This document shows positions 9,950 through 18,808 of a stretch of 64,000 nucleotides of DNA, one piece after another. How positions within the stretch are numbered: position 1 is the first letter of the stretch; the number at the start of each line of letters is the position of its first letter. The notes under the pieces are model-generated. The model was not told where the DNA came from. It saw only the letters and a program-made list of their open reading frames with translations, and made no database searches. The stretch lies in assembly GCF_003966735.1 (NCBI RefSeq), contig NZ_AP017378.1:977501-1041500 (forward strand), given 5' to 3'. A program made the translations under genes and the position numbers. This DNA comes from Desulfovibrio ferrophilus (GTDB lineage: Bacteria > Desulfobacterota > Desulfovibrionia > Desulfovibrionales > Desulfovibrionaceae).

Positions 9950-11695
9950 TTATACAGCATGAGCCCGTAGCTTGTCACCCTGTTCCGTACGAGACTTGCG
10001 TATGGAGTTGAATTCGTCAAGTTGGGCAACCAGGCGTCCGTAGTTACGGCGGATATCCTGACCATAGCCTGACAACTCATCTTCCTTGGTATTTATATAT
10101 TTGCGTACCAGGTAGGCATCGTGCAGGATGTTTTCCACAATGCCTATGACGCGATCAACCAGTTCTTCGAAATAATTGACAATTTCAAATTTCAACTGGT
10201 GCAGGGTTTCGTTTACTGTGTTCAGCATTTCCAGATAACCGATGCGCTGGCCGCGGTGCATGCGTTGGCTCAGGTTATCCAGCAGCTGTGTTTTTCTGGC
10301 TTGCTGGATATAGCTGTATTTGGACCAGACCTCTTGATAGAGATCATTGAGGGTGTTGAAAACTTCGTAGTGGTCGGGGTTGAGCAGATAGTTGTCCAGC
10401 ACCTTGACCACGTTTGAATAAAATTCGTCTGTATAGCCGATGATTCTGCGCTGGTGCTTTGAAAGCCAGGCGAACAGGAATTTCAGACGTTTTTCATACG
10501 TGTCGGTATTTTCGATGACCTCATTACGCTTGTAGACGATGCGCCCCGTGAATTCTCCGCGCACGATGTCGTTCAAGCGCAGGAACATGTTGGAAGCGTC
10601 CTTGATGATGTTCACCCGATCGTTGATTCGTCCGGAAAGAGGGTGGATCACTTCCTGGCGCAGTACTGACAGGGCTCGGTCCTGCCGAACGTTATCGGCG
10701 TTGTATTTATGCTGGCGGTAGATCACGCGCAGGATGACCACGCGTTTTTTCTTGTCCACGAAGTATCGGCCCTGACCAAGCATACGCCGGGCTTCCTTCA
10801 TGTCAGGATCAACCTGAACCAGAGCAATTTTTTCAACCCTCGGATAACGCTTGGAGAGGGGGTGGGAATACAGCGTCGTGATGGTTCGGTCGCTCTGGCC
10901 CAGAACGCGAACCATGAAATCTTCGCCCATGCGTTGTAGACGGCGAGCGAACAGAGCGCTTGAGGTCCGGCGTTCGGATACAATGGGGAATCCGTAAAGT
11001 TCCATCATGAATTGATAGACGAACAGCCGGTTCAGTTCGTAACGGACATTGTCGCCCACAGAGAATTTTCCGGTCTTCAGGCCGAATCGTTTTATCTCGG
11101 TGTCCAGATCCGACGGCAGGGAGGCATAGATTCCTGCGAGGTTGAAGTTCCCGGATTTGTCCTTGGCCAGAACATGCGCCCGATCCATCTTGAGCAGATA
11201 TTGAAGTATCCCTGGATAATTTTCGGGGGCGGTCAGGTCTTTGCGCAGGTAGTCTTTTTTGAAGTCTTCCTGAAGATACTTGGGAAGTCGGTTCAGGAAA
11301 GCCTGCCTGTTCTGGGTTTGGACCGTGCGTTCAAGGGGGCAGGCGTTTTCCAGACCAATGCCGGAATCGCCTAACAGGTCGTGCAGGATGTCAAATTGGA
11401 AGATTTCAGAAAAGTAGTTCAGAGAGCGCCCGAGGGCGACCATGGAAAAGCCAGGCAGGTCGGCATATTCGAAGGCATCGGATTCAAAGGAAGGCAGCAG
11501 TTCGCGGGATTCGACCAGTGGATAGTCTTCGTTCTCGAAATAGGGCCTGAGCAGGCATTCTTTAATTTGCACCCAGTCGAGATAGCGTTTGAGGCCCGAA
11601 AGAGTTGAAACCTGAACTGGTGCATCGTCAGCACCTTCATTCATCAGGTTGAATTCTTTGACTTTTGTAAACGCCTGATCCCAAGTGAATTTCAT
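9950..11695 (-). CDS. Large conserved-looking protein of unknown function
   Basis: A 581-residue cytoplasmic protein that I do not recognise. It has no signal peptide or membrane helix. It is rich in Arg, Tyr, Asp and Leu with long predicted helices. A middle basic section (RMLGQGRYFVDKKKRVVILR) and a helical C-terminal third (LDNLSQRMHRGQRIGYLEML through FEELVDRVIGIVENI) could form coiled coils. Nothing resembles a nucleotide-binding or catalytic signature. ATG 11695 is preferred to an in-frame ATG at 11740: GGAGG and a purine stretch precede it, whereas the longer start has no ribosome site. The gene lies 51 bases upstream of gcvT on the same strand and directly beside the AT-rich stretch. 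Codon use is like its neighbours, so it is a real gene. Confidence 0.75.
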   Translation of the reverse strand: MKFTWDQAFTKVKEFNLMNEGADDAPVQVSTLSGLKRYLDWVQIKECLLRPYFENEDYPLVESRELLPSFESDAFEYADLPGFSMVALGRSLNYFSEIFQFDILHDLLGDSGIGLENACPLERTVQTQNRQAFLNRLPKYLQEDFKKDYLRKDLTAPENYPGILQYLLKMDRAHVLAKDKSGNFNLAGIYASLPSDLDTEIKRFGLKTGKFSVGDNVRYELNRLFVYQFMMELYGFPIVSERRTSSALFARRLQRMGEDFMVRVLGQSDRTITTLYSHPLSKRYPRVEKIALVQVDPDMKEARRMLGQGRYFVDKKKRVVILRVIYRQHKYNADNVRQDRALSVLRQEVIHPLSGRINDRVNIIKDASNMFLRLNDIVRGEFTGRIVYKRNEVIENTDTYEKRLKFLFAWLSKHQRRIIGYTDEFYSNVVKVLDNYLLNPDHYEVFNTLNDLYQEVWSKYSYIQQARKTQLLDNLSQRMHRGQRIGYLEMLNTVNETLHQLKFEIVNYFEELVDRVIGIVENILHDAYLVRKYINTKEDELSGYGQDIRRNYGRLVAQLDEFNSIRKSRTEQGDKLRAHAV

Positions 11696-11740
11696 GCCCT
11701 TGCCTTGATGCCTCCGGTAGAAAGGAGCTGTCGAATCCAT

Positions 11741-12683
11741 GATTATGATGTGTTTTGCGACAATTTAAATGTAATTGTAGCTGGCCCGTTCCCAGTTGAC
11801 AATATAAAGTCGAGAAAATGTATAAAAAAATACTTCAGAGATGAAATGTGAATCCTAAGGATGTTGTGGAGTTTGATTGAAATAATTATTGTTCAATTAT
11901 ATGATGATTTTATGTCGTCATTCTTTGTTTTCAGAATTTTGACTGTCGAGTGTGTGTTCTTGCCTCGGGACAGGCTGGTGGAAAGTGGCTCGGGGAGAGT
12001 TCTGGGAGGTAAATCATTCTGGCTCTTGGGTTCTCCTCGAGGATCGGTTAGTTTGTGAAAGAGCAAAAGAAATCATAAAAAATCGCAGAGCGATACGCCG
12101 ATTTTTAAAAATGTAGAGTGGTCGTTGTCTGTTGTTATTCTTTTCTTGTTTGTACTAATCCATCCCAGCGTGGTTTCTGTTTGATTAAATTATAATATGA
12201 TGTTTGATTTTATATGTTTTATATATTGATATTTGCTTTTTCTGCTGTGTATAGTTTTTTTGAGTGTTTTGCTAATGTTTAAAGTTACTTATTAGCGGTC
12301 ATGTGAATGATTTTATATGATTTATAAAATCTCTTTGCTTGCAGGGTTTCTCTCTCTGAGTTCATTTTTTATAACTATCAGAGTTTATAAATTTGATTTA
12401 TCTTTTTCAGGTTGGGAATGCGTCTGTTGTTTGGGCGTTAAGATTAACTTTAAAAATGATATGGTCTGTAACTCGCAGTGCCTGAAATGATTCGTTTTGG
12501 GGAGAAATCAGGAGCGCTCAGGAGGGATTTCGAAGTGAGGTATTGCTGCTGTGGGTGTCATTGAGTTAGGTTTTTCCGGTGAAGACAGGCGTTGAAAAAA
12601 GACTGTTCAATCGGTCGCTGCTGGCGTAGTTTGCCAAACGGTCCGCAGCCGGACCCCGAGTAAAGGAGCAAGGCAAAGCTGCA
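11741..12683. other. AT-rich intergenic stretch without a convincing gene
   Basis: Most of this 940-base stretch, especially 11760-12480, is far richer in A/T than the flanks, with runs such as TATAAAAAAA. Only short unconvincing frames occur (for example 66 codons at 11861-12058). On the plus strand a TTGACA at 11796-11801 is followed 17 bases later by TGTATA, which could be a sigma-70 promoter pointing away from the 581-residue gene. The last 200 bases before 12684 return to normal composition and include a short GGTCCG/CGGACC hairpin near 12640-12655, in the leader of the GAF gene. It could be a shared regulatory region or the remnant of imported DNA. Confidence 0.5.
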
Positions 12684-13652
12684 ATGGATTCCAATAGCCT
12701 AGAGAAATTCTTGAATGTCGTCGGCAGCGTTTTCGACGCCTACTCGTCCGTCCTGTTTCTTCCAGGTGCGGAGGGGAGTGATGGCTATGGCCTTGCTGCC
12801 AAGTTTAGCTTGGGTGATCATATTGCCGATCATACTGTCATTCGCCCTGGTCAGGGGCTTGTGGGCTGGATTCTGCGTAATCAAAAACCATTGTTGATCA
12901 ATAATTTCGACCGCAGTAAAAGTCATCTCGGTTATTACGAGGACAATGCGGAAAACAAGATCAAGGCCTTCATGGGCTGTCCGTTGCCCAGGGGCGGGGC
13001 TCTGTGCCTGGACTCCCGCCGAACCTACTCCTTCAGCGACAAAGATCAGAAGATACTGGATCTGTTCGCGCGTCTGGCGTGTGAAATCAAAACCAGTGTT
13101 TTTCGTGCCGATCAGGACGAGGCCGAGCAGCAGTATTACAGCTCGTTGCAGGTGATCAGCGCCCTGCGTAAGCATTATCCTCGCTGGTCTACCTATCTGG
13201 CTCACTTCCTGGGGATTGTTGCCCAGACTACAGGTTTTTCCTCCTGTTTCCTTGCCGAGCGAGACGAGTTGGGCAAAAGCTATTTCCTTGAAGGTGTCCC
13301 TGAGGGCTTCTTTGCCCCGGGAGCCGAGGCGCCCGATCGACTCCCCATCAAGAGTGGATTGATCGGCTGGGTATTTGGTAATGGGCAGCCGATGTTTTCG
13401 GGGGAGAAGGATTGTTGTCCGGCCGGGCAGTCGCTTTTCGGTCGTAATCTTCCCACTCCTCCAGTGAAAAGCCTCGTCTTGATGCCTCTTTTTATCCACA
13501 AGAAGACTCGTGGGGTGCTGGTCATGAGCCATACGGATTTGGTTCCGGTGACTTCCTCCATGAAGACCTTTGTCGAAATGGCCTCGGACAATCTTTCATT
13601 ATTCCTGGAAAACCTCTATCTCCGCACCCGCTTGACGCAGCCTGGCCCGTAG
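12684..13652 (+). CDS. Tandem GAF domain protein
   Basis: A 322-residue soluble protein. The first half is a GAF-type fold (VIRPGQGLVGWILRNQKPLL and CPLPRGGALCLDSRR), and the second repeats it (IKSGLIGWVFGNGQPMF, PPVKSLVLMPLFI, GVLVMSH). The linker (about 145-175) looks helical. No output domain is attached, so it is a stand-alone ligand- or redox-sensing or dimerisation module; Cys residues are present in both halves. A purine-rich site (AAAGGAGCAAGG) lies about 10-15 bases before ATG 12684. mreB begins 129 bases downstream on the same strand. A link to cell shape is only a suggestion from position. The bound ligand cannot be told. Confidence 0.75.
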   Translation: MDSNSLEKFLNVVGSVFDAYSSVLFLPGAEGSDGYGLAAKFSLGDHIADHTVIRPGQGLVGWILRNQKPLLINNFDRSKSHLGYYEDNAENKIKAFMGCPLPRGGALCLDSRRTYSFSDKDQKILDLFARLACEIKTSVFRADQDEAEQQYYSSLQVISALRKHYPRWSTYLAHFLGIVAQTTGFSSCFLAERDELGKSYFLEGVPEGFFAPGAEAPDRLPIKSGLIGWVFGNGQPMFSGEKDCCPAGQSLFGRNLPTPPVKSLVLMPLFIHKKTRGVLVMSHTDLVPVTSSMKTFVEMASDNLSLFLENLYLRTRLTQPGP

Positions 13653-13781
13653 ACCATTCTGGCGCGCTTTTTCTTGCCGCGCCGTCTTGAATCGTATATA
13701 TAGACACCCATTATTAGAAGTTTTTCTAGACTTTCTTTGTACAAATTCGAGGACAAACCCTAGATTCGGGGGGGAGATCCC

Positions 13782-14807
13782 ATGATATTCAAGCGCCTTC
13801 TGGGCTTGCTGGGTAAAGACCTGGCGATGGACTTGGGCACAGCGAACACCCTTTTGTATACTCCGAAGGATGGCATTGTGCTCAACGAGCCTTCTGTTGT
13901 GGCCATGGACGCGTACAAGGGCAACATTATTGCCGTGGGCAGGGAAGCCAAGGATTTCCTGGGTCGTACCCCTGAGCGTATCAACGCCATCCGGCCCATG
14001 AAAGACGGCGTAATTGCTGACTTCGAGGTGACCAAGGAGATGATCTCCTTCTTTATTAAGAAGGCCATCAAAGGGTTGTCTTTGGTCAAACCCAGAATCG
14101 TGATTTGTGTGCCGACGGGCATTACCCAAGTGGAAAAACGTGCTGTCATCGAGTCTGCCCTGCAGGCTGGTGTCCGCGAAGTGAAGCTTGTCGAAGAACC
14201 GATGGCTGCGGCCATCGGTGCCGGATTGCCCATCGAAGAACCCATCGGCAATATGGTGGTGGACATTGGTGGTGGTACCACTGAGGTTGCCGTGATTTCG
14301 TTGTCGGCTGTTGCTTACGCCGAATCTGCCCGAGTGGCTGGCGACGAAATGAATGAGGCGGTCCAGCGGTATTTTCAGGATAAATTCCAAATGCTCATCG
14401 GTGAGAATCAGGCCGAAAGAGTCAAGATGACGCTGGGTTCGGCCCACCCGTTGCCGGAAACATTGCATGGAGAGGTCTCCGGCAAGAATATGGTGGATGG
14501 CACACCTCGGCGTATCGAGGTGACCGACGCCCAGATTCGTGAGGCCATTCATGAGCCCGTGGCTGCCATTGTCATGGCGGTCAAGCGTGCTCTGGAGAAG
14601 ACTCCACCGGAACTGGTCGGCGATATCGCAACCAACGGGCTCCTTCTTGCGGGTGGCGGTGCGCTGCTCAAGGGACTGGATGTGCTTTTGTCTCGCGAGA
14701 CCAACCTGAGTGTCATCGTGGACGATGATCCGCTGACAACGGTGGTGCGTGGCACTGGTCGCACTCTTGATGACATCAAGACTTACGGTAAGGTCTACAT
14801 CAATTAG
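13782..14807 (+). CDS. mreB: Rod shape-determining protein MreB
   Basis: A 341-residue bacterial actin homologue that polymerises under the inner membrane and guides cell-wall elongation. It shows the short amphipathic N-terminus (MIFKRLLGLLG), phosphate-1 motif DLGTANTL, connect-1 PSVVAMD, phosphate-2 VVDIGGGTTEVAVIS and the adenosine motif LLAGGGALLKGLD. Length is typical. ATG 13782 follows GGGGGGGAGATCCC. It is followed within 40 bases by a hairpin with a T run. mreC and mreD do not follow, so it appears to be transcribed alone, or with the upstream GAF gene. Very secure assignment. Confidence 0.97.
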   Translation: MIFKRLLGLLGKDLAMDLGTANTLLYTPKDGIVLNEPSVVAMDAYKGNIIAVGREAKDFLGRTPERINAIRPMKDGVIADFEVTKEMISFFIKKAIKGLSLVKPRIVICVPTGITQVEKRAVIESALQAGVREVKLVEEPMAAAIGAGLPIEEPIGNMVVDIGGGTTEVAVISLSAVAYAESARVAGDEMNEAVQRYFQDKFQMLIGENQAERVKMTLGSAHPLPETLHGEVSGKNMVDGTPRRIEVTDAQIREAIHEPVAAIVMAVKRALEKTPPELVGDIATNGLLLAGGGALLKGLDVLLSRETNLSVIVDDDPLTTVVRGTGRTLDDIKTYGKVYIN

Positions 14808-14846
14808 AAGGGCGAAGTCGGAATGTTCCGGCATCTATGGTTTCAC

Positions 14847-14871
14847 AGGCGGCCTTTGGGTCGCCTTTTTT
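14847..14871 (+). terminator. Rho-independent terminator after mreB
   Basis: AGGCGGCC pairs with GGTCGCCT (one G-T pair) around a 3-4 base loop, directly followed by TTTTTT. It sits between the mreB stop and the next start. Confidence 0.75.
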
Positions 14872-14898
14872 GCGCAAACCGCTTTCGGGAGCAAGGCA

Positions 14899-15693
14899 AT
14901 GAGCGATTTCGTAACCCCCGTTTTATTGGCTCAGGTTCTTAGTGCCGTGGCCGAGGCCGGCGAGTTGATCAGGGACGCCAGGAACAGGCCCAAGAAAATC
15001 ACCCTCAAGGGGCGCATCGATCTGGTGACGGAAACGGATGTCGCCGTTGAAAAGCTGCTGAAGGAGCGACTTGCCCCGATCCTTCCGGATGCCGATTTCA
15101 TGGCTGAGGAAAGTGCCGAGAGCTACGAGCCCGGCGATTTGACCTGGATCATCGATCCACTGGATGGAACCACCAATTTTGCTCATGATCTGCCTATGGT
15201 GGCCATTTCTGTGGGACTGTGGCGTCAGGGTAGTGTGGAGTTGGGAGTCGTCTCCATCCCCGTGCTCGACGAGACTTTTTATGCCGTGCGTGGGGAAGGG
15301 GCGTTTCTGAACGGCGACCCCATACGGGTCACGGCAACGGATGAACCTGTCAACGCGTTGGTCGCTACCGGTTTTCCCTATTCAGTGGCCGAAGACGTGG
15401 ATCAGATTACAGCGGCTCTTTCACGGGTTTTGCCTGCCACACGCGGTGTGCGCCGCATGGGAGCTGCTGCTGTGGATTTGGCCTATACCGCCTGTGGTCG
15501 GCTGGATGCCTTTTATGAAATGCATTTGAAGCCTTGGGATACAGCCGCCGGGTGGCTGCTTGTGGAAGAGGCTGGAGGCATGGTGACCCGCTTTGACGGG
15601 ACGACTCCATACACGCCAGGTGCTGAAGATATCCTGGTCACCAATGGGCAACTGCACTCCATGCTGAGTCAGTTGGTTGTCGGGCGCGATTAA
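14899..15693 (+). CDS. suhB: Inositol monophosphatase family protein (SuhB-like)
   Basis: A 264-residue lithium-sensitive-phosphatase-family enzyme. It contains the metal-binding motifs MAEESAESY (Glu-Glu), WIIDPLDGTTNFAHD and WDTAAGWLLVEEAGG, in normal order and spacing. It is expected to hydrolyse inositol-1-phosphate or related sugar phosphates; E. coli SuhB also acts on rRNA transcription, but that role cannot be read here. ATG 14899 is chosen over an in-frame ATG at 14749 that would start inside mreB; GGAGCAAGG lies just upstream. Its stop codon shares the palindrome TTAA with the stop of the converging Nudix gene (4-base overlap). Confidence 0.9.
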   Translation: MSDFVTPVLLAQVLSAVAEAGELIRDARNRPKKITLKGRIDLVTETDVAVEKLLKERLAPILPDADFMAEESAESYEPGDLTWIIDPLDGTTNFAHDLPMVAISVGLWRQGSVELGVVSIPVLDETFYAVRGEGAFLNGDPIRVTATDEPVNALVATGFPYSVAEDVDQITAALSRVLPATRGVRRMGAAAVDLAYTACGRLDAFYEMHLKPWDTAAGWLLVEEAGGMVTRFDGTTPYTPGAEDILVTNGQLHSMLSQLVVGRD

Positions 15694-16229
15694 CCCTCAA
15701 GGGGATAGATATAGCCTCCTTCCCAGGCCGCAACCAAAGCAGGGGTCAACATTTCCCGGAAGTTTTCGACCATGGCTTCCAGCTCGTCGCGGTCAAGGTA
15801 CATGCCGTCCATAACCTCGTCGGGGTTGGGCGAAGGGGCACCGACAACTCCCGAGGCTGCATACAGGGTGACAAATTCCCAGTTGGTCTCCGGGCAGGCT
15901 GCGACTTCAGCAAGCAAGGTCAGGTTCGAGGCTCGAACCCGAAGCTCTTCTTCCAGTTCCCGCAGTGCCGCGCCCAGGCGTGATTCGCCAGCTTTGACGT
16001 GGCCAGTGGCGGAGAGGTCCCATCGTCCGGGGTAGATGGCCTTGGAGCGGCAGCGTCGCTGCACATAGATTCGCTCGTCCTTGTCATAGATGATGACCAG
16101 CACCGAGCGATGTGGCAACGCTTGGCGATGGGCTTCGTCCAGAGGCATGACTCCCAGCGGTCTGTCGCTGGTGTCTACGACCTCAATGGCTTCGGGAAGG
16201 CGTTTCGGTTGTTTGTGATGGCTTTGCAT
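15690..16229 (-). CDS. Nudix hydrolase (YfcD/IPP isomerase-like)
   Basis: A 179-residue Nudix protein. The N-terminal part (IEVVDTSDRPLGVMPLDEAH) and YPGRWDLSATGHVKAGES match the YfcD-type group that also resembles isopentenyl-diphosphate isomerase. The Nudix box GHVKAGES...LRELEEEL keeps Gly, the first Glu and the REUxEE metal-binding residues, but the final conserved Gly is replaced by Arg. Such enzymes hydrolyse nucleoside-diphosphate-linked compounds; the substrate is unknown. ATG 16229 is preferred to 16292, which would place the start deep in the divergent gene's leader. It is divergent from rimI (about 75 bases apart) and convergent with suhB. Confidence 0.83.
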   Translation of the reverse strand: MQSHHKQPKRLPEAIEVVDTSDRPLGVMPLDEAHRQALPHRSVLVIIYDKDERIYVQRRCRSKAIYPGRWDLSATGHVKAGESRLGAALRELEEELRVRASNLTLLAEVAACPETNWEFVTLYAASGVVGAPSPNPDEVMDGMYLDRDELEAMVENFREMLTPALVAAWEGGYIYPLEG

Positions 16230-16305
16230 GGCAGAGTGTTTCGGGCGCTTTGACCCGTCAGAAATTATAGCAAAGGCTCCAGCCGTGGGCAAACAGGATA
16301 TGCGG

Positions 16306-16770
16306 ATGATCGAAGAATTGACCTTCCACCGCCTGGGGATTCAGGATTTGGCGGATTTGGTTGTTCTGGAACAGCAATGTTTCAGTGCGCCCTGGAAGGA
16401 AGAACAGTTTTTACTTGGTCTGGAACGTGAAGTATTCAAGGTGTTTGGCCTCAAGGATGGCGATGAGCTTGTTGCCTATTGCTCTTTTTACCATGTTGTT
16501 GATGAGATGGAGATTTTGAATATTGCCGTTGTTCCTGAGCGGCGCAGGCACGGAGCAGGTCGACGATTATTGTCGCTCGTGTTGCAAATTTGTTTGAAAA
16601 TGGGCATACAAAACGGGCATTTGGAGGTTCGAGTTGGCAATGTTGCCGCGCGGGCCCTGTATGCGTCGTTTGGTTTTCAGGAGATTGGTGTTCGCAAGGG
16701 CTACTACCCGGACAACGGTGAGGATGCAATTTTGATGCGTCTTGATCTGGAAAATCTAAGCGGTGCGTAG
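16306..16770 (+). CDS. rimI: Ribosomal-protein-S18-alanine N-acetyltransferase (RimI-like GNAT)
   Basis: A 154-residue GNAT acetyltransferase. It shows CFSAPWKEEQF near the N-terminus, the beta4 strand MEILNIAVVP, the acetyl-CoA pyrophosphate loop RRRHGAGRRLL, and the C-terminal LEVRVGNVAARALYASFGFQ with GYYPDNGEDAILM, a signature of RimI proteins (N-terminal acetylation of ribosomal protein S18). ATG 16306 is favoured by AGGA 7 bases upstream; ATG 16300 is the alternative. A longer in-frame start at 16228 would overlap the divergent Nudix gene. The pgk gene begins 62 bases after the stop. Confidence 0.9.
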   Translation: MIEELTFHRLGIQDLADLVVLEQQCFSAPWKEEQFLLGLEREVFKVFGLKDGDELVAYCSFYHVVDEMEILNIAVVPERRRHGAGRRLLSLVLQICLKMGIQNGHLEVRVGNVAARALYASFGFQEIGVRKGYYPDNGEDAILMRLDLENLSGA

Positions 16771-16831
16771 TACAAGACCACTGGCGGCAACAGCCGCATC
16801 CGATATCAACCCTCAGGCAAGGAGACGCGCC

Positions 16832-18010
16832 GTGATTCGGTTTATCGATCAGATGGATCTGCCTGGCAAGAAGGTTCTGATTCGAGTTGATTATAATGTT
16901 CCCCTCAAGAATGGGGCTATCACCGACGACAATCGTATCCAGGGGAGCCTTCCGACATTGGAATATGCCTTGGAGCAGGGCGCTGCCCTGATCCTGTGTT
17001 CCCATCTGGGCAAGCCCAAGGGCAAGGTTGTTCCGGAGTTCTCGATGGCTCCGGTGGCTCAGCGTCTTTCCGAGCTGCTGGGGCGTCCCGTTCAAACGGC
17101 ACCGGACTGTGTGGGGCCGGAAGTCGAGGCCATGGTCGCTGCTTTGATGCCGGGCGATGTGCTGCTGCTGGAAAATTTGCGTTATCATGCTGGTGAGCAA
17201 GCCGGGGACGATGATTTTGCCAAGGCTCTGGCGTCACTTTGTGATGTCTATTGCTGCGATGCCTTTGGGACTGCCCATCGGGCCCACGCCTCCATGACCG
17301 GTATCCCCGCTCATGCCAAGGAAAAATGTGGTGGCTTTCTGCTCAAGAAGGAGTGGGAATTCCTGGGTGAGTCTCTGAAGAAACCTGCCCGGCCGTATGT
17401 GGCGATTTCGGGCGGGGCAAAGGTTTCGTCCAAGCTGGCAATCATTCAAAACCTGCTGTCCAAGGTCAACCGAATCATCATCGGTGGAGCCATGGCCAAC
17501 ACGTTCTTCCTGGCTATGGGGCACGGCGTGGGCAAGTCCCTGGCAGAGTCAGATCTGGTGGAAGCCGCCAAGACGATCATGGCAGATGCCCGGCGCAAGG
17601 GTGTCGAGCTGTTGCTGCCTGTAGACGTGGTGTTGGCCTCCGGGCCGGACGATGCGCAGGCCGCAGGTGTCGCACCCATCGATGCCATTGGTGACGATCA
17701 GATGGTGCTCGATGCCGGTCCCGAATCGGTCAAGCTGTGGGCCAAGGCTCTGGAAGATGCCCGCACCGTGGTTTGGAACGGCCCCGTGGGGCTGTTTGAG
17801 AATCCAGCCTTTGCCGAGGGCTCCAAAGGGGTGGCAGAGGCCGTGGCTGGCCTGGACGCCCTGACCATCATCGGTGGTGGCGATACGGGCGCATGCCTGA
17901 AACTCGCAGGCCTGTCGGACAAGGTGACGTTCATTTCCACGGGTGGCGGTTCGTTTTTGGAATTCATGGAGGGCAAGGAACTGCCCGCATTCAAGGCCCT
18001 GGAGGTCTAG
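16832..18010 (+). CDS. pgk: Phosphoglycerate kinase
   Basis: A 392-residue glycolytic/gluconeogenic enzyme interconverting 1,3-bisphosphoglycerate + ADP and 3-phosphoglycerate + ATP. Visible: VLIRVDYNVPLKNGAITDD, CSHLGKPKG, ENLRYH, AFGTAHRAHAS, nucleotide-binding VVWNGPVGLFE and the GGGDTGACL loop. The start is GTG 16832, with AAGGAG 6 bases upstream; it places the conserved FIDQMDLPGKKVLIRVD segment at the N-terminus, as in other Pgk proteins. An upstream ATG at 16763 would add 23 non-conserved residues and overlap rimI. tpiA starts 3 bases after the stop, so pgk-tpiA-secG form an operon. Confidence 0.96.
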   Translation: MIRFIDQMDLPGKKVLIRVDYNVPLKNGAITDDNRIQGSLPTLEYALEQGAALILCSHLGKPKGKVVPEFSMAPVAQRLSELLGRPVQTAPDCVGPEVEAMVAALMPGDVLLLENLRYHAGEQAGDDDFAKALASLCDVYCCDAFGTAHRAHASMTGIPAHAKEKCGGFLLKKEWEFLGESLKKPARPYVAISGGAKVSSKLAIIQNLLSKVNRIIIGGAMANTFFLAMGHGVGKSLAESDLVEAAKTIMADARRKGVELLLPVDVVLASGPDDAQAAGVAPIDAIGDDQMVLDAGPESVKLWAKALEDARTVVWNGPVGLFENPAFAEGSKGVAEAVAGLDALTIIGGGDTGACLKLAGLSDKVTFISTGGGSFLEFMEGKELPAFKALEV

Positions 18011-18013
18011 CAC

Positions 18014-18769
18014 ATGAAAAAACTCATGGCTGCCAACTGGAAAATGTTCAAGACTGTTTCTGAAGCGCTTGAAACCGCAGAAGAACTGGTTCGCCTGTGC
18101 GGGGATGTTCCAGCTGATCGTGAAGTTCTGGTGATTCCACCATTTACGGCCATGACCGCAGTGGCGGGTGCATTCGAGCACGCCGGGAGTTTTTTCCTCG
18201 GTGGACAGAACTTCTACCCTGAGCTGGAAGGTGCCTTTACGGGGGAGATTTCTCCGGTCATGCTCAAGGACGCTTGTTGTTCTTATGCCCTGGCTGGGCA
18301 CTCCGAGCGCAGGCATGTCCTGGGCGAGGACGATGCTACGGTTGGCCGTAAGACGGCCTTTGGATTGGAACAGGGCCTGTCCATGATTCTGTGCGTGGGG
18401 GAACTCATCGAGGAGCGCCGCGCTGGCAAGGTGGAAGAAGTTCTGAGACGCCAGTTGCAGGTCGGCCTTGCAGACGTGCCCAGAGATGTGCTTCCCGAGC
18501 GCTTGAGCGTGGCTTATGAGCCTGTTTGGGCCATTGGTACTGGTGAAGTCGCCGGACCCGAGGAAATCGTCCAGGCGCACGATTTTGTACGTTCTGTTCT
18601 GGTTGAGATATTTGGTGTGAATGGTAATGAAATGCGCATCCAGTATGGCGGCAGCGTCAAGCCGGGCAATGCCTCGGACATCATATCTCTTGACAATGTT
18701 GACGGAGTATTGGTAGGAGGCGCGAGCTTGAAGGCTGACAGTTTCAGCCAGATCGTCCTCGCGGGATAA
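18014..18769 (+). CDS. tpiA: Triose-phosphate isomerase
   Basis: A 251-residue TIM-barrel enzyme converting dihydroxyacetone phosphate and glyceraldehyde-3-phosphate. It carries AANWKMFK (active-site Asn and Lys), YALAGHSERR (catalytic His), YEPVWAIGTGEVA (catalytic Glu and hinge of the flexible loop) and the phosphate-binding IQYGGSVKPGN and GVLVGGASL. Length is normal. It follows pgk by 3 bases and precedes secG by 39 bases, a tpiA-secG order found in many proteobacteria. Confidence 0.97.
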   Translation: MKKLMAANWKMFKTVSEALETAEELVRLCGDVPADREVLVIPPFTAMTAVAGAFEHAGSFFLGGQNFYPELEGAFTGEISPVMLKDACCSYALAGHSERRHVLGEDDATVGRKTAFGLEQGLSMILCVGELIEERRAGKVEEVLRRQLQVGLADVPRDVLPERLSVAYEPVWAIGTGEVAGPEEIVQAHDFVRSVLVEIFGVNGNEMRIQYGGSVKPGNASDIISLDNVDGVLVGGASLKADSFSQIVLAG

Positions 18770-18808
18770 TTTCGCGTACGGACGCCGAATCGTTTAGGAG
18801 GAATTCAC

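Noticed and set aside
11861-12058. A 65-codon frame in the AT-rich stretch
   Set aside because: No ribosome site, no conserved pattern, and composition typical of chance frames.
12560-12680. A c-di-GMP riboswitch ahead of the GAF gene
   Set aside because: The leader has a short hairpin but not the conserved GEMM core sequences.
13599-14834. A 411-codon minus-strand frame opposite mreB
   Set aside because: It is an antisense shadow of mreB, whose motifs are complete on the plus strand.
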